Made by a program: the position numbers and the translations under genes. Positions 26,263 to 35,133 of a stretch of DNA of 64,000 nt are shown here, in pieces; within the stretch, counting starts at the first letter, position 1, and the number at the start of each line of letters is the position of its first letter. Below the pieces are notes generated by a model, which saw nothing but the letters and a program-made list of their open reading frames with translations, did no database searches and was not told the origin of the DNA. This DNA is from JAUIAI01 sp041396585. GTDB lineage: Bacteria; Pseudomonadota; Gammaproteobacteria; Burkholderiales; Burkholderiaceae_E. The stretch is taken from NCBI GenBank assembly GCA_041396585.1, contig JAWKYG010000006.1, forward strand, positions 225,480-289,479, read 5' to 3'.

Positions 26263-26856
26263 ATGCTCAAGCGCATCGCACTCATTGCCATGACCGCACT
26301 TTTCGCGGCCTGTTCATCGCTTCCGGAGGCCCCGCGCAAGGTCGACTCCGAAGGCTACCGGTACGAGATCGCACCAGGCGACAAACTCGAGATCACTGTC
26401 TGGCGCAATCCCGAACTCTCGGCCAAGATTCCGGTTCGCCCGGACGGCAAGATCACCTCGCCGCTGATCGAGGATCTGCCGGCCGCCGGCAAGACGCCGC
26501 AGGCGCTCGCCAGGGAAATCGAAACCGGGCTGAAGAAATACATCCGCGACCCGAACGTCACGGTTCTGGTGACCGAGTTCGTCGGCAATCCGCGCCATCA
26601 GGTGAGGGTGGTCGGCCAGGCGCGCAAGCCCTCGGCACTCCCCTATCGCCAGGGCATGACCCTGCTCGACGTGATGATCGCGGTGGGCGGCCTGACCGAT
26701 TTCGCCGCCGGCAATCGCGCGATCCTGATCCGTCAGACCGAGCAGGACAAGCAATACCGCGTGCGCATTCAAGACCTGCTGCGCAGCGGCGATGTGTCGG
26801 CCAATGTGCAGATCATGCCTGGCGACGTGATCATGATTCCGGAAAGCGCGCTTTGA
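26263..26856 (+). CDS. Outer-membrane polysaccharide export lipoprotein (OPX, Wza-like)
   Basis: The 197-aa protein has a lipoprotein signal with lipobox LFAAC (Cys17), then a Poly_export domain (YEIAPGDKLEITVWRNPELS, IPVRPDGKITSPLIEDL) and a SLBB domain (VRVVGQARKPSALPYRQGMTLLD). It matches the short XrtA-associated exporter class. It should form the outer-membrane/periplasmic channel with the chain-length protein encoded 34 bases downstream. AAGGAG lies 8 bases before the ATG. It is the only OPX gene in the window. Confidence 0.95.
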   Translation: MLKRIALIAMTALFAACSSLPEAPRKVDSEGYRYEIAPGDKLEITVWRNPELSAKIPVRPDGKITSPLIEDLPAAGKTPQALAREIETGLKKYIRDPNVTVLVTEFVGNPRHQVRVVGQARKPSALPYRQGMTLLDVMIAVGGLTDFAAGNRAILIRQTEQDKQYRVRIQDLLRSGDVSANVQIMPGDVIMIPESAL

Positions 26857-26890
26857 TCGCAGCGCCCAACGCACCCTCGGCAAGGACGCC

Positions 26891-28534
26891 ATGAAAGAGC
26901 TGCTCAACGCCCTGGCGGAGATCGCCTACAACATCCACGGTATCTGGCGAAACCGATACTTCGGTCTGCTGGTGGCGATCATCGTGGGCATCCTCGGCGC
27001 GATCGGCATCATCATCATGCCAGGCAAATACGAGGCCACCAGCCGGGTCAATCTGGAAACCCAGTCGATCATCGAACCGCTGATGGCCGGCATGACGGTC
27101 AAGCCCAATGCCGAGCAACAGGTGGAGATGGTGGCCCGCACCCTGCTCTCGCGCCCCAACCTGGAGCAGGTGGCGCGCGCGGTCGGTGAGGTCAACGACA
27201 CCATGGGCCAGGGCGAGATCGATGGCCGCATCAAGGCCCTGGGCAAGGCGATCGAGTTCCGCCCGGAGGGTGCCCGCAATCTGTATCTGATCTCCTATCG
27301 GAACAAGGACCAGGCCCAGGCCCTGGGCGTGGTCAATGCGATTCTGGCGATGTTCGTCGACACCACCCGCGGTGACAAACGGCGTGACACGCTCGAGGCG
27401 ATCGGCTTCCTGAACGAGCAGATCAAGGCCTATGAGAGCCGGCTGGCGAAATCCGAAGAAGCGCTCAAGAACTTCAAGATCGACAACCTCGAGTTCATGC
27501 CGAACCTGGCCGTCGACTATCTCAAGCAGGCGGCCACCGCCCAGCAGGATCTGGAAACCGCCCAGCTCGAACTGCAGGAGATGAGCAATTCGCGGGCCGC
27601 ATTGCGCGCGCAACTGGCCTCGATTCCGCCGACGGTTGCCGCCGCTGATCGCCAGATCATCGTGCAGGCCGGCGGCGCCGACGACAACGTCCAGAAACGC
27701 CTTGCCGCTGCGCGCAAGCAGCTCGATGAGGTGCGCCTGCTGTACACCGAGATCCACCCCGAGGTACGCAATGCACGCGAGCGCGTCGCCGAACTCGAGG
27801 CACAGCGCAAGAGCGAGCTGGCGGATATTGCCGCAGGCAGGAACCAGACTGCCGCGCCGGTCACCATGATGCCGAACAAGGTCTATCAGGACATCAAGAT
27901 CGCCCTGGCCAATTCCGAGGCCAAGGTGGCGGGCCTGAAGGTGCGGCTGGCCGAAGCGCGCTCGCGGCTCGATCGCTCGCGCGAACTCGCCCGGGTGATT
28001 CCCACGGTGGAAGCCGAGTACTCGCAGCTCACCCGCGAGCTCGATGTGAACAAGAAGAACTACGAGGAGCTGCTCGCCCGCCGCGAGGCGGCCGAGCTGG
28101 CCAGCAATCTCGACGCCTCGGCCAGCGGCAGCGAGTTCCGGATCGTCGATCCGCCGCGCGTGTCGGCCGGCCCCGTGTCGCCGCCCAAACCGCTGATGGC
28201 GCTAGCGCTGCTGTTCGGAACGATCGGCGTCGGTGCCCTGGCCGCTTATCTGATCGAGCAGCGCGCGCCACGGGTGTACACCGTCAAGGCGCTGCGCAAG
28301 ATCACCAGCACGCCCGTGCTCGGATCCGTGCCCATGTCCAATGGCGAGCTCAGCGGCCTGGACGGCGCCCGCCGGGCCTATGGCTTCATGGCCCTGCTCG
28401 GCCTGCACCTGATGCTGATGCTCGCGCTCTGGGCCTTCCTGCGCTTTGGCGGCGCGATTACGCCCAACGATGCAGCCCGAGCCGCGCAGTTGTCCCAGGC
28501 CGCTGTGGCCGCCGAATCCGTGAAAAGGAACTGA
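26891..28534 (+). CDS. XrtA-associated chain-length determinant (PCP family)
   Basis: The 547-aa protein has membrane segments near residues 22-42 and 515-535 around a large periplasmic part rich in coiled coil (about 170-400), with the Wzz-type PPRVSAGPVSPPKPLM proline segment before an inner helix near 435-455. It regulates EPS chain length and contacts the OPX protein and the BY-kinase encoded next; the kinase GTG start is 2 bases after this stop. Size and layout fit the TIGR03007 type. It is longer than the EpsF-like protein of locus 1 and not closely similar to it. Confidence 0.93.
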   Translation: MKELLNALAEIAYNIHGIWRNRYFGLLVAIIVGILGAIGIIIMPGKYEATSRVNLETQSIIEPLMAGMTVKPNAEQQVEMVARTLLSRPNLEQVARAVGEVNDTMGQGEIDGRIKALGKAIEFRPEGARNLYLISYRNKDQAQALGVVNAILAMFVDTTRGDKRRDTLEAIGFLNEQIKAYESRLAKSEEALKNFKIDNLEFMPNLAVDYLKQAATAQQDLETAQLELQEMSNSRAALRAQLASIPPTVAAADRQIIVQAGGADDNVQKRLAAARKQLDEVRLLYTEIHPEVRNARERVAELEAQRKSELADIAAGRNQTAAPVTMMPNKVYQDIKIALANSEAKVAGLKVRLAEARSRLDRSRELARVIPTVEAEYSQLTRELDVNKKNYEELLARREAAELASNLDASASGSEFRIVDPPRVSAGPVSPPKPLMALALLFGTIGVGALAAYLIEQRAPRVYTVKALRKITSTPVLGSVPMSNGELSGLDGARRAYGFMALLGLHLMLMLALWAFLRFGGAITPNDAARAAQLSQAAVAAESVKRN

Positions 28535-28536
28535 TC

Positions 28537-29567
28537 GTGAGCCTGATCGAGAGAGCGGCGGCCCGCCTGAGCGAGCAACGCGAGCGCAAGACACCGGATC
28601 CGGGCCAGCAGGGCACGGCGAATGATCCGGGCCAGCTCGCGGACGAGGCGCTGCGCGCGCATCAGCGCAAGCTCGCCAAGGCGCGTGCCAAGATCGACGC
28701 CGCCGACCGTGCGGCGGCTGCCAAACAGGCTCGCAAGAGGCGGTCGCGCTCGACACCGGCAGCGGCCCCGAGACCGACACGGGTATCGACAACGCCGATG
28801 ACAAGCCGCGCGGCTCACCCGCCGGGCCAGGCCGGGCCGCCACCAGAGCGCGTTCGAACCGGCTCAAGCTTCGCCTGGCCAATGTCCAGGGCGAGTTCTA
28901 CCTCGATCGCGCCGGACCGGCGCCGGCGGTGGTCTCGCAGTTTCGCAGCATCCGCCGCCCGCTGATTGCCAACGCCCAGGGCCGCGGCCTGCCGGCGGTG
29001 GAGAACGGGCGCACGATCATGGTCACCAGTGCGCTACCCGGCGAGGGCAAGACCTTCTGCTCGATCCATCTCGGGCTGGCCATCTCCGCCGAACTCGATT
29101 GTTCGGTGGTGTTGGTCGAACTCGATCTGATCAAGCCCTCGTTGCTCAAGACGCTGGGTGTGCCGCCCCGGCATGGCATCACCAACTGGTTCAACGAACC
29201 CGATGCCGACATTCGCGACTACGTCTGCGACACCAATGTGCGCGACCTGAAGATCCTGCCCTCGGGAACCGGCACTGCGGCGGCGGCCAACATGTTGTCC
29301 AGCCGGCGGCTCGACACCATGTTCGAGCAATTACGCGCGAACTACCCGAATCACTTCATCGTGCTCGACACCCCACCGGTGATTCCCGCGAGTGAAGCGC
29401 GCGTGCTGCCCAACTACGCCGGCCAGGTGGCCTTCGTGGTGGCGGCCGGCGAATCGCCGGCCAGTGCGGTCACCGAAGGCCTCGAGCATGTGCAGGGCGC
29501 CGAGGTGGTGGGCCTGATCATGAACAAGTTCAGACCCGACAAGGTGTACTCGAGCTATGGCTATTGA
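28537..29567 (+). CDS. XrtA-associated BY-kinase-like ATPase (one frameshift)
   Basis: The first part (MSLIERAAARLSEQRERK..., from a GTG) and the ATPase part are in different frames. The break is near 28735-28745, within CAAGAGGCGGTCG; after it the correct frame reads ALDTGSGPETDTGIDNADD, then RLKLRLANVQGEFYLD. The ATPase core has Walker A ALPGEGKTF, Walker A' VVLVELDLIKPS, Walker B FIVLDTPP and a tyrosine-containing tail YSSYGY. It would autophosphorylate and control assembly with the upstream PCP. A real break would separate the N-terminal helical region from the kinase; an assembly indel is more likely. Confidence 0.85.
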
Positions 29568-31155
29568 TCGCATGGTCCGTCGGCCCGGTCTGGTCGCGCT
29601 GGTAGCGGCGGCCTGGCTGGCCGTACCGGCGCTGGCCCAGGTCAATCAGGGCGCGCCCGCCGGCCAGCCGCTTGGGGGTGTGCCCGTCAACCCGGTGCAA
29701 CCGGGCCTGCAGGCGATCCCGGACATCGCGCCACCACCCGCGCAGCGGCGCCGCAATGTCGATTTTGAATTCGGCGTCACACTGGGCGCCAGCTATTCGG
29801 ACAACGTGCTGTTGCGCCCGCAGGGCCAGGACGAAAAGGGCAGCCTGATCGAGGTGGCGCCCTTCGCGACCGCCCGCTACGACAACGGCCGCTCGAGCGC
29901 GCAACTGCGCGCCACGGTCGGTGGCAGACGTGCCGATGCCCAGTCCGAAACACTCACCCAGACCACCGCCGATGTGCGCGCCGACACGGATCTCTACCTC
30001 GGCGGCGACCTGCGCATGGCCGCTGATGCGCTCTATGCACGCAGCACCGAGACCCAGGCGATCGGTGCGGCGCTCGATCGCAAGCCGACCAAGCTGACCA
30101 ACATCGGCTTCTCTCCATATCTGTCGGGCAACTTCGATCGCCGCCACTTCTACAAGGTGCGCTATGCGCTGCGCGGCATCGATCCGGGCGGTGAGGAACT
30201 GCGCAACACGATCCAGAACCTGGCCATGGAGCTGCGTTCGGATCCCGACGCGGCCACCGATTTCGGTTGGGGCATCTTCAGCGATCTGTATCGGGTGCGT
30301 TATGAGAACGATGCCTCGTACAAGAACAACAGCATCGATCTGGTGGGCTTCTATCGGATGAGCGAGACATGGCGGCTCGGCGTGGGCGTGAACACCACCG
30401 GGATCGACATACTCACCAATGGTGCGGGCGAGAACTCCGGCGCCGGTGCCACCGTCTATCTGAACCACGCGCTGGGTAACCGGCGCAGCCTCAGCCTGCA
30501 CTGGACCGACACCTACTACGGTGACGAGATCAGCGCGGCTGGCTGGGTGCGCTCGCGTCGCTGGATCGGCGGCTTCGAATACACCAAGGGTGTCGAGGAC
30601 GGCAATATCGCCAATGCGCTGGCATTCAATACGCAGGAATTCCTCAAGCCCAGGACGCGGGTCGCGCGCACCCTGGCCGGCGAGAACGAGGACGGCCCGC
30701 CGTGGGCGCGCATCCAGGACATCTCGGTGCTGGTGGGCGCCGGTGGCCTGGGCGCGCCGCTGGTCTATCAGGACAAGGCCGTCATCGCCGGCGGCTTCGA
30801 GGGCCAGCGCAACACCGCCGTGATTGCGCTGTATCGCAACGAACTGACCGCGGCCGTGAACAATTTCGCCGGCTTTGCCGGTGGGCAGACCGACGTACTG
30901 GGCGCCAAGCTGATACTCGGGCACAAGATCACGGCGCGCGATTCGATCGATTTCACCGTGGATTTCCGCGATCTGGATTCGGTCGACCCCGATGAATCGG
31001 GCAAGCTGACCATCTATTCACTCGCCTACAACACGAAGATCACACAATCGATCACCACGACGATCGTTGTGCGCACTTATAAGAAATCCGACACTCCGGG
31101 GCTGAACGACGTAAGGGAAAATGCGATTTCGCTCTACTTCACTTACAGGTTCTGA
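29557..31155 (+). CDS. XrtA-associated outer-membrane beta-barrel protein
   Basis: About 532 aa with a Sec signal (LVALVAAAWLAVPALAQ) and then many amphipathic, alternating strands ending in a terminal aromatic (...ISLYFTYRF), as for outer-membrane barrels inserted by BAM. It matches the TIGR03016 type found next to exosortase-A EPS kinases. Its exact role, perhaps EPS passage or surface organisation, is unknown. The ATG at 29557 overlaps the kinase gene by 11 bases; ATG 29572 is an alternative. Confidence 0.88.
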   Translation: MAIDRMVRRPGLVALVAAAWLAVPALAQVNQGAPAGQPLGGVPVNPVQPGLQAIPDIAPPPAQRRRNVDFEFGVTLGASYSDNVLLRPQGQDEKGSLIEVAPFATARYDNGRSSAQLRATVGGRRADAQSETLTQTTADVRADTDLYLGGDLRMAADALYARSTETQAIGAALDRKPTKLTNIGFSPYLSGNFDRRHFYKVRYALRGIDPGGEELRNTIQNLAMELRSDPDAATDFGWGIFSDLYRVRYENDASYKNNSIDLVGFYRMSETWRLGVGVNTTGIDILTNGAGENSGAGATVYLNHALGNRRSLSLHWTDTYYGDEISAAGWVRSRRWIGGFEYTKGVEDGNIANALAFNTQEFLKPRTRVARTLAGENEDGPPWARIQDISVLVGAGGLGAPLVYQDKAVIAGGFEGQRNTAVIALYRNELTAAVNNFAGFAGGQTDVLGAKLILGHKITARDSIDFTVDFRDLDSVDPDESGKLTIYSLAYNTKITQSITTTIVVRTYKKSDTPGLNDVRENAISLYFTYRF

Positions 31156-31157
31156 GC

Positions 31158-32227
31158 ATGTATGAGCAGTTCTTCGGCTTGTCCGAGAAACCGTTCCAGC
31201 AGATCCCCGACCCCGACTACTTCTTCCCGAGCCAGGTGCACAAGCGAGCGCGCTCGTACTCTGGAGTTCGGCCTGCATCAGGCCGAGGGATTCGTCGTCG
31301 TCACGGGCGAGATCGGCAGCGGAAAGACCACATTGCTGCGCGGCCTGCTTCGCAAGATCACGGGCGGCCCATATGCAATCCGCTCACCTGGTCAGCACAC
31401 ACCTGAGCCACGACGAACTGCTGCGCATGATCGCGCTGGAACTCGGCATCGAAGTGGCCGGTGCCGGCAAGGCGCAGATCCTGTTGGCGCTTCGTGACTT
31501 CATCCAGGACTGCCGGGATCAGGGCAAGCGCGTGCTGCTGATCATCGACGAGGCGCAGAATCTGCCGATCGACTCGCTCGAGGAGCTGCGCATGCTCTCG
31601 AACTTCGACGATGGCGAGAAATCCCCGCTGCAATGCCTGCTGATCGGCCAGCGCGAGCTGCGCGATACCTTGCGCGCCCCCGAACTGCGACGGCTGCGTC
31701 AACGTATCGGTGCTGCCTATCACCTGGGTGGGCTGGACGAGGAAGATGTCGGCCGCTATATCGCGCATCGGCTGCAGCGTGCCGGTGGCAGCGCGGATCG
31801 CCCGGCTTTCACCGCCCAGGCCTGCCAGGCCCTGCATGCGGCCACCGCCGGCCTGCCGCGCCATCTGAACATGATCTGCGACCGCCTGCTGATCACCGCC
31901 TATCTCGACGAACTCACCACCATCGAGCTGCCCCAGGTCGAGCTGGCGCTGGCCGAGATGAAGGCAGAGTTCGATCAGGGGCTGGAGCAGCCGCATCCCG
32001 AGCGCACCGGCCCGGCAGGGGGCGATGCGCCGGCACATGCGGTCTGGGCCGAGCAGCAGGTCATCGAGCTGGAGAACCGGCTCGCCGGGCTCGAGCAATC
32101 GAATGTCGAGATTCGCAAAGGCATGGGCGTGCTCGTGCGCGAGATGCGCCGCCTGGTGACATCGCGCAAGCGGGAACGGGATCGCCTGCGCGAACGCGCC
32201 ACCCCGAGCTCCGGCCCCATCGGATGA
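31158..32227 (+). CDS. XrtA-associated AAA (ExeA-like) ATPase, two frameshifts
   Basis: The N-terminus MYEQFFGLSEKPFQQIPDPDYFF is the signature of the family. The frame then breaks near 31245-31260, after which Walker A reads GEIGSGKTTLLRGLL, and breaks again near 31370, after which ALVSTHLS-like sequence continues to Walker B VLLIIDEAQNLP and a coiled-coil C-terminus (EQQVIELENRLAGLEQSN). Placed together the parts give one TIGR03015-type protein of about 356 aa. Two compensating indels are needed, suggesting sequencing error. Its stop overlaps the FemAB start by 4 bases. Confidence 0.82.
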
Positions 32228-33363
32228 TCACCAACGATATCCGCCCGGGGCCGCCAATGGTCGGCACCGGGCACGGACAGGCCGCCCAGGAGGCGGCCTG
32301 CGCATCTGCGCCCGACGACGGCTCGGCCGCGGCCGCACCGATCACCGTACGGCGACGAATCGCCGACGACTTCGCCGCCTGGCAGGCCCTCTGCCTGGAG
32401 CGCGCGGACAGCCACTTCTTCCATCGGGCCGAGTGGCCGGATCTGCTCAGCCGCACGCTGGGCTACCACGATGAGAGCCTGGTGGCGCTGGCCCAGGGCC
32501 GCCTGGTGGGTGTGCTGCCGCTGATGAGCGTGCGTGGCCTGCTCGGCGCCAGGCACCTGTGCAGCCTGCCCTTTTGCGCCTACGGCGGCCCGCTGGCGCA
32601 GACCGAGGCGATCGCTCAGGCCCTGATCGAAGCGGCCTGCGAGCGGGCCCGCGAACTCGGTGCCGGTCATCTGGAGTTGCGTGGCGAGCGACGCCACTGC
32701 CCGCAAGCACCCGTGCAGTCGCTGTACAGCACCTTTCGCGCGCCGATCCCCGACGAGCTCGACTCGATGATGGGCATTCCGCAAAAGCGACGCAATGTGG
32801 TGCGCAAGGCGGTCTCACTGGGCCTGCACGCCGATGTCAACCGCGATGCGGATCGCTTCTTCGAGCAGTATGCCGAGAATGCCCATGCGCATGGCACCCC
32901 GGCGCTGGGCCGGCGCTTTTTCCATGAGCTGCTGGCCGCATTCCCGGACAGTGCCGATGTACTGACCGTGCGCGATGCTCAAGGGCAGGATCTGAGCGCG
33001 ATCCTCAACTTCTATCATCGCGGCGAGGTCCTGGCCTATTTCGCCGGCGAAGTGCTGGCCGCGCGCCAGACCAATGCCAATGACTTCAAGTACTGGTCGC
33101 TGATGCGCCATGCCCGTGACCGGGGTTGCACGCGATTCGACTTCGGCCGCAGCAAGGCCGGCACCGGCTCGTTCAAGTTCAAGAAGCTCTGGGGCTTCGA
33201 ACCGAGCCCGCTGGCCTATGAGTTTCCGTGGCTGCCGGGCGGCGAGGTGCCGCAGACCAATCCGCTCAATCCGAAATACCGGCTGGCGATTCAGGTCTGG
33301 CAGCGCCTGCCCCGCCCGATCGTGGACCGCATCGGGCCATGGGTGGTGGCCGGCCTCGGCTGA
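32224..33363 (+). CDS. XrtA-associated FemAB/GNAT-like protein
   Basis: The 379-aa protein has two GNAT-like halves. The N-terminal half includes FFHRAEWPDLLSRTLGY and the middle includes IPQKRRNVVRKAVSLGL; the C-terminal part has TNANDFKYWSLMRHA and FDFGRSKAGTGSFKFKKLWGFEP, the signature seen in TIGR03019 FemAB-related proteins of EPS clusters. These proteins may transfer an amino acid or acyl group to an EPS or envelope acceptor; the reaction has not been established. The ATG overlaps the ATPase stop (ATGA). A 22-bp repeat that includes its own stop codon follows. Confidence 0.88.
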   Translation: MITNDIRPGPPMVGTGHGQAAQEAACASAPDDGSAAAAPITVRRRIADDFAAWQALCLERADSHFFHRAEWPDLLSRTLGYHDESLVALAQGRLVGVLPLMSVRGLLGARHLCSLPFCAYGGPLAQTEAIAQALIEAACERARELGAGHLELRGERRHCPQAPVQSLYSTFRAPIPDELDSMMGIPQKRRNVVRKAVSLGLHADVNRDADRFFEQYAENAHAHGTPALGRRFFHELLAAFPDSADVLTVRDAQGQDLSAILNFYHRGEVLAYFAGEVLAARQTNANDFKYWSLMRHARDRGCTRFDFGRSKAGTGSFKFKKLWGFEPSPLAYEFPWLPGGEVPQTNPLNPKYRLAIQVWQRLPRPIVDRIGPWVVAGLG

Positions 33364-33440
33364 ACCTTGTGCCGGCCTCGGCTGAACCTTGTGCCGGCCT
33401 CGGATGACCTCTTGGCCGCCGGCCCGGGCTGAATCTTGTG
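33349..33440. repeat. Four-copy imperfect 22-24-bp tandem repeat over the FemAB stop
   Basis: Units read GCCGGCCTCGGCTGAACCTTGT at 33349 and again at 33371, then diverge (GCCGGCCTCGGATGACC... at 33393 and GGCCCGGGCTGAATCTTGT near 33421). The first unit includes the FemAB stop codon TGA, so each exact copy repeats the end of the coding sequence. It looks like slippage or recombination-generated duplication. Confidence 0.8.
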
Positions 33441-33494
33441 CTGGCCCGCCTCGCCGGAATCGCGTCGCGAGAAGCGCCGGCCCGGCGCATCTGC

Positions 33495-34910
33495 TCAGGC
33501 TGCGCGCCGCAATGGTTCGGTTTCGCGCACGAGCGGGCGGCCGATCAGCCCGGCTTGCGCGGGCACCTGCATCAGCGACAGCACGGTTGGCAGGATATCG
33601 AGGATCGACACCTGTTGCCGCGAGACATCCAGATCGTGGCGGGCGCTGCGGATCCAGAGCAGCCCCTGCGGATGATGACAGCCGCTCTTGACCGCATCCA
33701 TCAGATAGAAGAAGTCACCGAGCCTGTGGGTGCGCCCGCCGACCGTGTCTTCGAAAGACGCCCCCAGATCGACCTCACCCGAGAGCGCATTGCAGAAGTA
33801 GAGCTGATCGGGCGCCAGCGGCTTGTCCAGATCGAACAGGGGCCGATTGGCGAAGCGACAGCCTTGCAGACGCTCGCGTGCCCGCGCGCAAGTCTGTGCG
33901 TCGCCGAAGGTGAGCATGAACTGATGCGTCATCGTGGGCTGAACACTCTGCGGCGTGATCGACAACGCGCCAAGCAGGCGACGCACATCATGAGGGCGAT
34001 AGAAGTGCTGCCCGCCGCGCCCCTCGTGACGCAGGAACGGCTGCTGGGATAGCGCACTGACCAGAATGATCGAGGTATCGTCGCCGACGCAATCCATCAG
34101 ATCGCCCAGCAGGCGATCCATCACACGATAGCCGTCGCGAATCGCATCGCCGTACACGGCCTGCTCATCGGCCCCCGGGCGCACCAGAAAGGCCTCGGGC
34201 GCCATGTTGCGCCAATAGCTGTGCTGAAGATGGGCAACGCTATTGGCGAAGAAGGTGGTGAAATCCGGCCGGCGACGCCGGTAGTAGTGCTTGAACACAT
34301 CGAACTGCAGACTCTCGAGCAGCGAGGCGCGCCGCCAGGAAAAACGCGGATCGACGAGTCGTTCGCGCGCCAGCTGGGCCAGGATCCGCGCCACCGTGCC
34401 AGGCTTCAGACCGTGCGAGGCCAGAAAACCCAGGAAGCGTGCATAGTCCGCCGCGGTCAACGGGGTCTGCGTGTTCGTGTACTCGCGCACCAGCGTTGCC
34501 ACGACATGCTGATAGGCGGCAAGCTGCGGCGGATCGACCGCCTCGGAGGTGCACCAGGGGTCGGGCAGAAAGAAGCCATCGGGGTCACGGAATGCGCGCG
34601 CGTTCATGCTGCCCGCGCAGGCCACGCTGCGCCCGGCCGCGCGCAGGATGGACCAGATGTCCGGGTGGCCGGCGCGCGGCCCGTCGGTGAGATGGAAAAC
34701 ACCGTGCTGGGCGAAAGGTAAACCCGTGTGAATCGAGTACCACTGGATCCAGGGCTCGAGAAACTCGGGGTCCTCGATATCGGGCACGGTGTCATAGACC
34801 TGTGATTGATCCCGCAGGCGCGAAAAGTTCGGTAACAATCCGGCCTGGCTCCAACGCGCGATCAACGAGCTGCAGATCTCGTTGAACTCGATCATCAGGA
34901 CTTTCGACAT
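33495..34910 (-). CDS. Alkaline-phosphatase/phosphodiesterase superfamily protein with altered active site
   Basis: The 471-aa soluble protein has the superfamily layout: N-terminal KVLMIEFNE, then QWYSIHTGLPFAQHGVFHL, a middle ANSVAHLQHSYW segment and VSALSQQPF. Compared from memory with active members (GLDG, WTS, D..QH, VSDHG) the metal and nucleophile positions differ: D to N (Asn10), T to Tyr58, and DH to Ala286-Leu287, while His229 is kept. Loss of hydrolase activity is inferred. The C-terminal ROSQQVSILDILPTVLSLM-like region (R-Q-Q-V-S-I-L-D-I-L-P-T) is typical of sulfatase-type ends. GGGGGAAA precedes the ATG. Other family roles are not excluded. Confidence 0.6.
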   Translation of the reverse strand: MSKVLMIEFNEICSSLIARWSQAGLLPNFSRLRDQSQVYDTVPDIEDPEFLEPWIQWYSIHTGLPFAQHGVFHLTDGPRAGHPDIWSILRAAGRSVACAGSMNARAFRDPDGFFLPDPWCTSEAVDPPQLAAYQHVVATLVREYTNTQTPLTAADYARFLGFLASHGLKPGTVARILAQLARERLVDPRFSWRRASLLESLQFDVFKHYYRRRRPDFTTFFANSVAHLQHSYWRNMAPEAFLVRPGADEQAVYGDAIRDGYRVMDRLLGDLMDCVGDDTSIILVSALSQQPFLRHEGRGGQHFYRPHDVRRLLGALSITPQSVQPTMTHQFMLTFGDAQTCARARERLQGCRFANRPLFDLDKPLAPDQLYFCNALSGEVDLGASFEDTVGGRTHRLGDFFYLMDAVKSGCHHPQGLLWIRSARHDLDVSRQQVSILDILPTVLSLMQVPAQAGLIGRPLVRETEPLRRAA

Positions 34911-35133
34911 GGTTTCCCCCCGGTTAGGCACAGCGTGCGGCCTCTTCGCGGGCTCGCACTGGCCGCGCGGCCGATAGCGCACATCGGACGAAGCCGCAAC
35001 CGAGCATGGCGCCATATCGATGCCATGACCTGAATACCCTTGCTCGTTCCCCGCCGTGCGCGCTGCACGGTCATTCACCATCGGGCGCAGACCCATGGCT
35101 GATGGGCCGCATTCTATGAGGCTTGGCTGAAAA
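34911..35133. other. Intergenic gap between two minus-strand genes
   Basis: A 223-base gap with no gene. It should hold the promoter or leader of the phosphatase-like gene at 33495-34910 and the end of the GT4 transcription unit; no hairpin with a T run was seen. Confidence 0.25.
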
